In this document: one piece after another, positions 12,771-23,925 of the stretch
Layout of the letters: the number at the start of each line of letters is the position of its first letter
How positions within the stretch are numbered: the stretch's first letter is position 1
Assembly (NCBI RefSeq): GCF_905475345.1
Contig: NC_066605.1
Location: 1-64,000, forward strand
Source of the DNA: Vespula vulgaris
Lineage: Eukaryota > Arthropoda > Insecta > Hymenoptera > Vespidae
Length of the DNA stretch: 64,000 bases
Direction of reading: 5' to 3'
The notes under the pieces: generated by a model
The model's input: the letters and a program-made list of their open reading frames with translations, nothing else
What the model was told of the DNA's origin: nothing
Database searches by the model: none
Program-made: the position numbers and the translations under genes

Positions 12771-14435
12771 TGAGGCAGTAAGGGGGCTGTGGACCGCCGC
12801 GCTTGCGCATTACGTCACCTTTGCAATGGCTTCCCCACGTGCTTGTAACATTTCGATCCATTTGTACGAAAATATCGGAATATTAAAAATATGATATAAA
12901 TTTTTCAATTTAATATCTCTCAAAATAAAGCTCCTAAGCGTGAAAACTATATTTTTAAGGAAAATGTACATAAGCCTGCATGCAATTACATATTTCTCCT
13001 AGATCATTTCTATATAATATCTTGTAGAATTTCTTCTAAGATCATATCTAAGTAGAACGCAGATCTGCACTATTAATGGTCGAAAAAAAGAAAAAAAAAA
13101 AGAATGAAATCAAGAAGATCGGTTTTCTGAGAAACCCACAATAAAATAAACTGTAGAATACAAAACGAAATACAGTTGCAGTAAAAGCATGAATAATTCA
13201 AAAATATCTTACGGCTAAAGAACTGTCAACCGCATTACAGCAATCAGGAAACGATCCGTCGAATGATACATCCACTCCGTGATTTAAGCAGTATTCGTTC
13301 TGTCATGTACTATCAACGAAAAGTCTACAATTTTTATTTCGCAGTGATATTCCAAGACGGACGTCGACTCGTTAAAATAATGTAGATTAAGCGCGTTCGC
13401 GTACATAGATTTTCCCATCGATCGTCCTCGACGTGAGATCAATTAACGACATCTGAAGCAGGTCTAAAAAATAAGGAGGAGAGTAGAATGTCCTCGGTTA
13501 TTTTATAATGCTGGACGAAGGCAGAGCAACCAGCGTAAATGCACAGAAAATGGTACGAGACAAATCTCGACCATAAACAAGTGCTCGATAAAAAGTGGGT
13601 TGCGTCTAGAAAGATTCAACTGCGCGGTGACGACCGTGCACAACTCCTCCCTATCCTGATGATGTCGATTATTAATCACATGACGACGATGAAGGTTGAA
13701 AGAATCCATATAAAATCCACTAATGTAAAATTAAAGAAATAATGTTACATCAACGTTAATCAATTTGAATGAATTCCGAATTATCAACTATTCCACGTAT
13801 ATAAAACGCACTTCCCAAAAAATGTACAATCGAACAAAAAATATACTCTGACGGCAAATTACTAAAAGAAGTTTCGCTTAAAGAACACTGCTTAATCGAA
13901 GAATGAATGTATAAACTTAAACGGAAGACGTCTACTCTGTTGAACTCTAGCCAAATCAATCTTGCTTCTTTCTAGGAACATGGGCCACACTGTGTTGTTA
14001 ACGCTGACGAACAAATTTACAGAATCTACGCCCTGAAAAGGTAAATATAGAATTAACTAAACGTTCCCAAAAAGATTACAGTGACAATAGCAATATTTTT
14101 TAACTATTGCGCATCACTCGTCGTCCTGTATCGAATATCACTTCTTATTGTACGTAAGTAAAATTGATAATCCGAACATCGTACCTCTTCCATCCTATAA
14201 TCGAGAGAACGATGGCTTAGATGATTATGTTAGGTTAAGGAACGCAGTAGAATAAGTTATATTTCGCAATTGAACGTGATCGATGTTAATAAATTCACTT
14301 GTGGAAATCGCGTTTTCGACATTCGATCGGTACATAAAATTAGAGCGTACGTTAGATAAAATATTCTAATTACCTGCAAGAAAAAAGCTTGGTCATAACA
14401 CGTGCCAATCATTATTCAAAATGGTGGATTCTGAG
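12771..14435. repeat. Subtelomeric long repeat, copy A (about 1.7 kb)
   Basis: This segment is repeated almost base for base about 1,709 bp downstream; for example the block at 13,539-13,709 recurs at 15,248-15,418. Identity looks very high from about 12,900 to 13,950 and lower in the 3' part. It begins with a GC-rich cassette (12,781-12,850) carrying TTGCGCATTACGTCAC and CCCCACGTGC. It also contains short open frames on both strands (13,503-13,709 - and 13,539-13,742 +) that match no family I know. It is either a recent duplication or a complex satellite. Confidence 0.85.
12781..12850. promoter_or_regulatory. GC-rich promoter-like cassette (first of seven copies)
   Basis: Within otherwise AT-rich DNA the block GCGCTTGCGCATTACGTCAC, CAATGGCTTCCCC and CACGTGC recurs near 12,781, 14,440, 16,147, 16,738, 17,326, 17,920 and 20,300. 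It combines an NRF-1-like GCGCATGCGC-type core, a CRE/ATF-type TTACGTCA, an inverted CCAAT-like ATTG and an E-box CACGTG. TTACGTCA is kept in six copies and lost in the seventh. Promoter function is an inference from motif content only. Confidence 0.4.
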
Positions 14436-16145
14436 GCAGCAAGGAGGCTGTGGACCGCTGCGCTTGCGCATTACGTCACCTTTGCAATGGCTTCCCCACG
14501 TGCTTGTAACATTTCGATCTATTTGTACGAAAATATCGGAACATTAAAAATATGATATACGAATTTAAAAACTATCTAAATTGATATCCGACTACTCCAT
14601 ACTATGAAAATTAATCGTTTCAATTTAATATCTCTCAAAATAAAGCTCCTAAGCGTGAAAACTATATTTTTAAGGAAAATGTACATAAGCCTGCATGCAA
14701 TTACATATTTCTCCTAGATCATTTCTATACAATATCTTGTAGAATTTCTTCTAAGATCATATCTAAGTAGAGTGCAGGTGTGCACTATTAATGGTTGAAA
14801 AAAAGAAAAAAAAATGAAATTAAGAGATCCGTTTTCTGAGAAACCCACAATAAAATAAACTGCAGAATACAAAACGAAATACAGCTGCAGTAAAAGTATG
14901 AATAATTCAAAAATATCTTACGGCTAAAGAACTGTCAACCGCATTACAGCAATCAGGAAACGATCCGTCGAATGATACATCCACTCCGTGATTTAAGCAG
15001 TATTCGTTCTGTCATGTACTATCAACGAAAAGTCTACAATTTTTATTTCGCAGTGATATTCCAAGACGGACGTCGACTCGTTAAAATAATGTAGATTAAG
15101 CGCGTTCGCGTACATAGATTTTCCCATCGATCGTCCTCGACGTGAGATCAATTAACGACATCTGAAGCAGGTCTAAAAAATAAGGAGGAGAGTAGAATGT
15201 CCTCGGTTATTTTATAATGCTGGACGAAGGCAGAGCAACCAGCGTAAATGCACAGAAAATGGTACGAGACAAATCTCGACCATAAACAAGTGCTCGATAA
15301 AAAGTGGGTTGCGTCTAGAAAGATTCAACTGCGCGGTGACGACCGTGCACAACTCCTCCCTATCCTGATGATGTCGATTATTAATCACATGACGACGATG
15401 AAGGTTGAAAGAATCCATGTAAAATCCACTAATGTAAAATTAAAGAAATGTTACATCAACGTTAATCAATTTGAATGAATTCCGAATTATCAACTATTCC
15501 ACGTATATAAAACGCACTTCCCAAAAAATGTACAATCGAACAAAAAATATACTCTGACGGCAAATTACTAAAAGAAGTTTCGCTGAAAGAACACTGCTTA
15601 ATCGAAGAATGAATGTATAAACTTAAATGGAGGACGTCTACTCTGTTGAACTCTAGCCGAATCCATCTTGCTTCTTTCTAGGAACACAGGGCACACTGTA
15701 TCGTTAACGCTCACGAACAAATTCACAGAATTTACGTCCTGAAAAGGTAAATATAGAATTAACTAAACTTTCCCGAAAAGATTAGTGACAATAGCAATAT
15801 TTCTTAACTACTACGCACCACTCGTCGTCCTGTTTCGAATATCACTTCTTATTGTACGTAAGTAAAATTGATAATCCGGACATCGTACCTCTTCCATTCT
15901 ATAATCGAAAGAACGATGGCTTAGATGATTATGTTAGGTTAAGGAACGCAGTAGAATAAGTTATATTTCGCAATTGAGCGTGATCGTTATTAATAAATTC
16001 ACTCGCGGAAATCGCATTTTTGGTATTCGTCGCTATATAAAATCTGAGTGAACGTTAGATAAAATATTCTAATTAACTAATAATTCTAATTAACGAGAGG
16101 ACGAAGCTCGAGTGCAACGCTTGGCACGAGACAATTTAGAATGGC
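14436..16145. repeat. Subtelomeric long repeat, copy B (about 1.7 kb)
   Basis: Near-identical partner of copy A, offset by about 1,706-1,722 bp. Differences are small indels (for example around 14,560-14,610, where copy B has extra bases absent from copy A at 12,895) and scattered substitutions. The 3' part, from about 15,650, is more diverged. The short open frame at 15,248-15,478 has a 3-bp deletion relative to copy A that removes its stop codon, which argues against a protein under constraint. Confidence 0.85.
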
Positions 16146-18320
16146 GGATTAAGCGGCAGGAAGGAAGCTATGGACCGTCGCGCGTACGCGTTACGTCATC
16201 ATTCCAATGGCTTCCCCGCGTTTGTTGTTTCGATCTATTTGTATGAGAATATCGAAACGTTAAAAATATGATATACGAAATTAAAAACTATCTAAACGGA
16301 TATCTTGTTACACCAAACTGTAAAAATTATTCGTTTCAATTTGACGCCTGTATAACTAAACGTTCATGTAGAGACTATTGCGACGATAAAAAATAATCTT
16401 TTTCAACTAACGCTTACCAGTCGTCGTTGTGTGTCGTACACCATTTATTATTGTAAATAAGTAAAATTGATGAGGAAAATGCGAACGTCGTAGCTCTTCC
16501 GTTGTACGATCGTAAATAACGATTGCTTATATGGTTATGTTAGGTTAAGGAACGCGGTACAATTTACGATTCGCAGTTGAGCGCGACCGATGTTAACAAA
16601 TTTTATCGGAAAAATCGCGTTTTCGGCATTCGATCGGTATATAAAATAATGGTGCACGTTAAATAAAATATTTTGATTACCTGCAATTAACGAGAGGACG
16701 AAGCTTGGTTGGGACACGTGCCACGAACTGATTCAGAATGGCGGATTAAGCGGCAACAAGGAAGCTGTATCGTCGAGCATGCGCGTTACGTCAGCTTTGC
16801 AATGGCTTCCCCGCGTGCTTGTTGTTTCGATCTATTTGTATAGAAATATCAAAACGTTAAAAATATGATATACGAAGTTAAAAACTATCGAAACGGATAT
16901 CTTGCTACATAAAATTATGAAAATTAATCGTTACGATTTGATAAAATGTTCGAGTAAGGATTACAGCGATAATAAATAAGAACCTTTTTCGACTAATGCT
17001 TACCACTCGTCGTCGTGTGTCCAACACCATTTCTCATTGTAAATAAGTAAAATTGAAGACGAAAATCCAGACGTCGTACTCTCCCATTCTATAATCAAAA
17101 GTAACGATGGCTTGTATGGTTGTTAGGTTAAGGAATGCGGTAGAATAAGTTATATTTCGTAGTCGAGCGTGATCGATGTTAATAAATTTACCCGCGGATA
17201 TCGCTTTTTCGACGTTCGATCGGTATGTAAAATAATGGTACACGTCAAATAAACTATTCTAATTAACTGCAATTAACGAACGGACGAAGCTCTGTTGCGA
17301 CGCGTGCCACGAAACGATTTGGAATGGCGGATTAGGCGGCAGGAAGGAAGCTATGGACCGTCGCGCGTACGCGTTACGTCATCTTTTCAATGGCTTCCCC
17401 ACGTGCTTGTTGTTTCGATCTATTTGAATGAAAATATCGCAACGTTAAAAATATGATATACGAAGTTAAAAATTATCTAAACGGATATCTTGTTACGCCA
17501 AACTGTAAAAATTATTCGTTTCAATTTGACGCCTGTATAACTAAACGTTCATGTAGCGACTATTGCGACGATAAATAATAATCTTTTTCAACTAACGCTT
17601 ACCAGTCTTCGTTATATGTCGAACACCATTTATTATTGTAAATAAGTAAAATTGATGACGAAAATCCAGACGTCGTACCTTTCGCATTCTATAATCGAAA
17701 ATAACGATGGCTTGTATGGTTGTTAGGTTAAGGAACGCAGTAGAACATATTTCGTAGTTGAGCGTGATCGATGTTAATAAATTTACCCGCGGATATCGCT
17801 TTTTCGACGTTCGATCGGTATATAAAATAATGGTACACGTCAAATAAACTATTCTAATTAACTGCAATTAACGAACGAACGAAGCTCGGTTGCGACGCGT
17901 GCCACGAAACGATTTGGAATGGCGGATTAGGCGGCAGGAAGGAAGCTATGGACCGTCGCGCGTACGCCTTACGTCATCTTTTCAATGGCTTCCCCACGTG
18001 CTTGTTGTTTCGATCTATTTGAATGAAAATATCGCAACATTAAAAATATGATATACGAAGTTAAAAACTATCTAAACGGATATCTTGCTGCATCAAACTC
18101 TGAAAATTAATCATTTCGATTTGATATCTGTAGAAATAAAGTTCGTAAACGTGAAAATATATTTGTAAGGAAAATGTTCGTGCGCCCGCGTACGATTATT
18201 TTTCATATAAATGTATATTATTTTCGATGTTAGTACGAGGAAAGTATTGATTTTGAAGTTTCTGCTTTTAGAAAGAGAAAGAGTAACCATCCGATTCGTT
18301 GAAAGGTCCGTTTTTGTTGA
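16146..18320. repeat. 590-bp tandem repeat, four units, related to the 1.7-kb repeat
   Basis: GC-rich cassettes at about 16,147, 16,738, 17,326 and 17,920 mark units of 588-598 bp. Each unit holds the cassette, then an AT-rich part with AAAAATATGATATACGAA, then ACTAACGCTTACCAGTCGTC-like sequence, then GGTTAGGTTAAGGAACG-like sequence and GATCGATGTTAATAAATTTA. These blocks also occur in the same order in the 1.7-kb repeat, so the 590-bp form looks like a shortened derivative that went on to duplicate. Minus-strand frames at 16,535, 17,034 and 17,592 share peptide fragments but drift in frame. Confidence 0.85.
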
Positions 18321-19570
18321 CGGTCCATCGCTCGTTGTTTTATGTTGGTTTACGCCAACGATAAATACATGTATAATTTTTTAACGATTTTGACGAACGA
18401 GATCGCTTTAAAGATATTCGAGTGAGAATACGATTCTTCCGAACTTTCGAATACGCGCTTCGTTTTGTTTGAAAAAATCGTGTCAAAAAATGATGTTTTC
18501 TCGACGATAATTCAGGCATAAAAGTAAAGAATAAGGTTAATTTTAAAATTAGATAGTTTAAATCGTCGTTATAGCAAAGTCTCGTTGCGCGCACGTAAGT
18601 TTGTCTGTTTTTGAATACATACAAAGAGGCTCTTCGTAGAAAAAGAAAGATAACATTAGTATATAGATAATAGCTTAAAGATTCCTTTACCTATTGTTTC
18701 CGGCAAACAACGAAAGAAAAATCGGTCGAGCGTGATAAATTGTCGTTACTACGTGTGTATATATACGTCGTACGTGTATACAATTCGGAGAATTGGGGAA
18801 GTCTTGTAGTGAAAAGTATTTGTAAATAAACAAGGGACGATCGGAGAGATCAACCGTGGCACGATTTTTCCACATTCGTCGTCCTTACTAAGGCGTTGTT
18901 AGTACGCAGTATTCGTTCCTCTAAGCATCTCTCTGGACGTGTTTTATCTGGACGAGGAACGAGTCTAACAACGCTTGCATCGTGTAAGTATCATATTTCT
19001 TAACTATTTCTCGTAACTTAATTTACATTGATAATCCAGTTAACACTGGATATAGTTTCACTCGGAACGATAAAGATTATGCTAGTAATGAAATTCAAGT
19101 TGCAAGACATTCGTAACTTGGTATACTGTTGCATATGCGCATACATCACATGTGCAATTCAAAGAGAGATATGGAAACACGATATTATAATTGTTAAATT
19201 TCTTATCGATTTTTAATGTATAGATTATAAGTAAAAATGAAAAAGCTTTTATAATGAGGATTAATTTAAAAAAATACTAAATGTGCTCTGTGTAATATAT
19301 TTAAATTTCATAAAAAAATGAATAGTTTATTCACTTAATTGTAATTGTGTATTCGGTAAAAAGTAAAGAATAAAATATATTTAGTTTTATCATGATCATT
19401 TATCGTGCACATAAATTTCCAACTATGTCCAGTTGACAATAGAAGAATTCGTAGTCCTAGGATGCAATTTATACGATTATATAAAACTTAACATCTTCGA
19501 TTTTCAGTAAATATTTATCATTGAATGAAATAAAAGTCTTATGCCTCGATATTTCTTATTCCGATGATGT
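18321..19570. other. Unique stretch with TATA box, hairpin and donor-like site
   Basis: This stretch does not match the neighbouring repeats. TATATATA lies at about 18,757-18,765. A strong inverted repeat follows: 18,893-18,902 pairs with 18,965-18,974 (10 bp) and 18,911-18,921 pairs with 18,954-18,964 (11 bp, one G-U). A splice-donor-like GTAAGTAT sits at 18,984. This could be the first exon of an unannotated non-coding transcript or a solo LTR fragment; no element ends were recognised. The remaining sequence to 19,570 is AT-rich and featureless. Confidence 0.35.
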
Positions 19571-20700
19571 TCATCGCTAACTACACGTCAACAATAAATG
19601 TTGAAAGAATCCATATTAAATCCATTACTGTAAAATTAAAGAAATGAAGTTACAAGAATGCTATGAAAGTAAAATGAATTCAGAATCTTCAGTTATTGGA
19701 TATATGTACAACACATTCAATAAAAAATGTATAATCAAAAGAAAAGGACGAAAGAAAGTTTCCATAAAAAAATATTGCTTAATCGAAGAATGAATGTATA
19801 AACTTAAACAGAAGACGTTAATTCTGTTAGACTCTAGCCAAATCCATCCTGCGTATTTCTAAGTACATACGCCACGCTATACCGTTAACGATAACGAACA
19901 AAGTCACAATGCATACGTTCTGAAAATATAAACATAAAATTAATTACACATTCTTGTAAAGAATACAGTGATAATAAATAACATTTGTCAACTATTGCTT
20001 ACCAATTGTTGTCGAGTGTTGAATACCATTTCTTATTATGGATAAGTAAAATTGATGATGACGAAAATTCCGAACGTCGTACTTCATTCTATCATGGATA
20101 AATAACAATTGCTTATATGGTTATGTCAGGTTAAAGAACGCAGTAGAATAGGTTACATTTCGCAGTTCAGCATGATCTATGTTAATATATTCAATTGCGA
20201 CAATCGCGTTTTCGGCAATCGTTTGGTATCTGAAATAAGAGTGTATGTTAAATAAAATATTCTAATTACCTGCAATTAATGAGAATGAAATAATTCAAAA
20301 TAGCTGAATCAGCAGCAGCAAGGAAACTAAGTTGACTGTCGCATATGCATATTGTATCATCTGTGCAATGGTTCCCCACGTGCTTGTAAAGTTTCGATCT
20401 ATTTACATGAAAATATCGTAACATTGAATATATGACATACGAACGGATGTCTTATCTAAACGGATGTCTTACTAGTCCATACTAGGTAAATTAATCATTT
20501 TAATTTAATGCCTGTAGAAACAAAGCTCGTTAAGTTTAAAACAAAATTTGTAAGAGAAGTATTCACGGGCGTACGTATTATTTATTTCTCATACAAATAT
20601 TTTCTATTCTCGAACTATAAAAGTATTAATTTTGAAGTTTTCATGTTTAGAAAAAGAGTTCAGTCATTCAAAAATACATTTTTTTGACATGATTTAACCA
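19571..20700. repeat. Diverged innermost copy of the subtelomeric long repeat
   Basis: Blocks of the 1.7-kb and 590-bp repeats reappear in order: GTTGAAAGAATCCATATTAAA at about 19,602, TTAATCGAAGAATGAATGTA at 19,779, TGTCAGGTTAAAGAACGCAG near 20,126, and the cassette at 20,300-20,390 with CAATGG.TTCCCCACGTGCTT intact but the CRE-like core lost. The tail to about 20,690 matches the tail after 18,060. This is the oldest-looking copy. Confidence 0.7.
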
Positions 20701-20879
20701 TCTTCACGCTGTAATAACGTCATTATCGTTCCAGTTTGTACCAGGTAGACACGAATCCTTGCTAATTACGGATAATTAATAGATTTTTTCTAATTACGCT
20801 TTTAAACGATGTCTTGATCAATAATTTTGTTTATAATCGTAATGGATCAATATTTTATATTATATGAATATTTTCATGA

Positions 20880-20985
20880 CAGTCATATGCGCACGCACGC
20901 ACACACATGCACGTACACACATGCATGTACGCTCGTACATACGCACACGCACGCGTGCGCATACACACACACGCAGCTATGGATA
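20880..20985. repeat. Alternating purine-pyrimidine CA-rich tract
   Basis: About 100 bases of nearly strict alternation (GCACGCACGCACACACATGC, CACGCACGCGTGCGCATACA). It is an impure CA/CG microsatellite and the longest Z-DNA-prone tract in the window apart from 41,565-41,615. Confidence 0.7.
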
Positions 20986-22580
20986 TTCCATACGCGTTAC
21001 ATACATACACTTTTCATCTTATCCTGTTTAACATGATCTCATACTCTTTAGATTTCTAAGAATTGTACGAGGTAGAATAGTAAACACTACCACGCCAGTT
21101 ATAGACGTACCTTCTCTTTGTTACGTACAGGTATATTCATTTCTTTTCTTTACATAGAACGAGATTTAACAGGAAGAGATAAATAACATTCAACGTGGTA
21201 TTAGCAGTCGAGTGTATTTCTAGGAAATTCTCTGGTCAAAACAAAAACAGTGAAATGTTTTGATTTCCCTCAAGGATAGGAAAGAGGTCTTCATTCGTAT
21301 ACAGCATTTCGGCGAGTACAAATCTACGATAGCATTGGTTAATATTGATTTAATTACGCATTTTATTACCGAACATTTTTATTCTAATTTTACCAAGATT
21401 AATATTATAAGAAGTTTACTAGTACATAGAATAATATAAAAATCTATATACTTTCTAGGTTATTCACCATTGCATTTATTCTTCTCGTCATTGTTTTATT
21501 TTAGAAAATGTATTAGATTTTTGTTAACAATTGGGTCTTGGTATTCAGCTACCTCCGAATGATAAGAACTTGAATCGATAATATTTGGAATATATCAAAA
21601 TATGTATGGGAAATATCTATGAATAATATATCAAAATAGTAATGCGATGCAAGTACTACATATACAAGCGAATATAACACAACATATCAATCGGTCGCAA
21701 CTATTAATGCGAAATTATTGATCGGATTTTATTTTTACGAATATCTTTTAAATGCGATGATATACAGATTTGCGAAGGCGGCCTCTTAAAAATCGCACGT
21801 TTATTTATGGATTGGAAAAGGGTGTACGTTAGAAAAAATCTACTGATTATCTTTAATTTCTATTTACAGAAAATGTACATTTTTATTTATAGAAGTTTCG
21901 TTTGTCATTCGGAATACGTATTGACTTTTATTGATTTTATACCAATAGTTCTGTAAAAATTGATGATCATATGTTGTCTGATGCCACATTATCAGTTCAG
22001 TTTTTCAATTCACGCACACCGATACAAGCGCACATATACTTACATACGCATATGTAATTTATATAAGTATACGCAATGTAATTTGTACTTGATACAACCA
22101 TACGCACTGATAAGATGAATCGAGAGAAGAGACAGGGTTTCCTAACACGCTTTTGGTTTATTTTTTTTCCGTATTCGTCTGTGAAGTCACAAGCGATACA
22201 TTTCGAGCGATATTGAATGAATAGTTTTAACCTGAGCACTGTTAAAACACAAGATTAGTTATGTGATTAAGATTAGTTATACAACTAAGAGATTACATAA
22301 AGAGTCTTTAATTAATAATTATCACTGGATATCGATTCGAAGAAGCGGGATCTACATGTGTGAGGAAAATATATACATATGATAGTTGGACTGTTTCAAA
22401 GAGAACGTTTTTGTTTAACTATCTTTATAGAGAGCGCGTTTTATTTTTCCAAAAATTTGGAAAAAATCGATACGCTATTCGCATCTAATCGTCAATTTTT
22501 CGACAGGATATATTTACGTCGTTCGGAGCGAGAGAGTTAATCCGTAGCTCAACGATTGCACCACTTTTAATTACGACTAT
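20986..22580. other. AT-rich intergenic DNA, no gene seen
   Basis: Open frames here are short and in low-complexity or AT-rich text. I see no splice-consistent exon, RNA gene or repeat family. Confidence 0.4.
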
Positions 22581-22585
22581 TGGTC

Positions 22586-22672
22586 TTATTTTTTCTCCTT
22601 CTCTCTCTCTCCCCCCTCCCTCTCCCTTCCTCTCTCTTTCTCTCTCCCCCCCCTCCCTCCCTTCCTCCCTGC
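22586..22672. repeat. Pyrimidine-rich CT/CCCTC tract
   Basis: About 85 bases of C and T with runs of CT and CCCTCCC on the + strand. Confidence 0.8.
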
Positions 22673-23520
22673 CATTAGTTTATTTTTATAGCTTGCGATT
22701 ATTTATCATAAATTTGTTTTGTAAGCATTAATGAAGGTGGTTTAATCGATAGACGATGTTCTTTGAGAAATGCAATTATTCTCGATTTTCGCAGGCAAAA
22801 CAAGTCCGATGCAGAAAATATCTTGATTTATTCGTTTCCTTTGTCGAAACGTAATCGATAGTATCATAGAATAGCAACGGAGAAACCGCTGTTACAATTA
22901 CATATATATAAGAGTACTTTGTGAATACCTATAAAGTACATATAAGAATAGACCGTGATGTCCAATTATTGAAATGATTATTTCTAAATAAAAAAAGTCA
23001 ATATTTAAAAATTATTGAAATTATTTCAAATAAGAAAATGATCTAAGTTAGTAATATAATGATGATACAATAGTCGCAAATCTTTATCGAATATCTTGTC
23101 GAAAGTATGATAGATCAAAAGAGAAAGTCAAAATGTCAAATCGGCTATCTCGTATATGCCTAATTCATTCTTATTTCGAAACATCAAGATATTATGCATA
23201 TAAGAGCAAGGTTAGCCTAAAAAAGTTTTCTTCTTCATTCGCAAAGAATTATCCATTTCGAAGAATGTAAAGATTCGAGGGAAAAACAAATTCTTTTCAC
23301 GAATGATCGTAGATTTAAGATAATTCCATGAATGTCGCGCAACAAGGGTAACTACAAAAATCAATTAAAGGATAGTAAATATAGATAGTAAATATAGATA
23401 TATATATACATTGTACACACATATACATATATATGCAGACAAATTTTAACAGAGGAACGACACACATTTTTTATATAAAAAACATGTAAGAAATTCATGA
23501 AAAATGAAGCGGCAATTAAA
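22673..23520. other. AT-rich intergenic DNA, no gene seen
   Basis: AT-rich, with a short AAATATAGATA direct repeat at 23,375-23,400 and TATA-rich text to 23,430. Nothing coding is supported. Confidence 0.4.
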
Positions 23521-23704
23521 TGAACTTATAGTTATTGCGAGTGATTCGAGAGGAGAATCCGCAGCTTACGTAGAGTGACACCCTTGTCGTTCTTTTCGTA
23601 GGGGTTGCTATCGGTTCTCCTCCTGCAACGACGTCGGCGCGAACCAGCTCCTCCATAAGCGCAGGGGGTTACCGCGTTATCATCCCTCTCTCGGAGCTTC
23701 TTCT

Positions 23705-23846
23705 CCATTGTATTTCTCTCTCCCTCTCTCCCCCCCTCTCTCTCTTTTTCTTTTTCATATCCTTTACGTCGTCTATCTCCATCATTTTCTTTCCCTCTCT
23801 TCTCTTCTCTCTCTCCCTCTCTCACTCACTCACTCCCTCCCTCCCT

Positions 23847-23923
<77 letters not shown>
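23705..23923. repeat. CT-rich tract ending in a pure (CT)n of about 32 units
   Basis: CT/CCCT-rich text from 23,705 leads into (ACTC)n, (CCCT)n and an uninterrupted (CT)n at about 23,860-23,923. The Arg/Glu-rich and Ser/Leu-rich open frames that overlap it are shadows of the tract. Confidence 0.9.

Positions 23924-23925
<2 letters not shown>

Noticed and set aside
13503..15478. Duplicated short open frames on both strands in the 1.7-kb repeat
   Set aside because: The copies differ by a 3-bp indel that removes one stop, diverged copies elsewhere do not keep the frame, and no family is recognised.
16535..17867. Minus-strand frames sharing fragments such as STAFLNLTTIQAIV
   Set aside because: Shared peptides arise from the 590-bp repeat; frames shift by indels between units, and stops interrupt them.
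18321..19570. Full transposable element
   Set aside because: No terminal inverted repeats, target-site duplication or transposase/reverse-transcriptase frame could be found, so it is left as an unexplained island.
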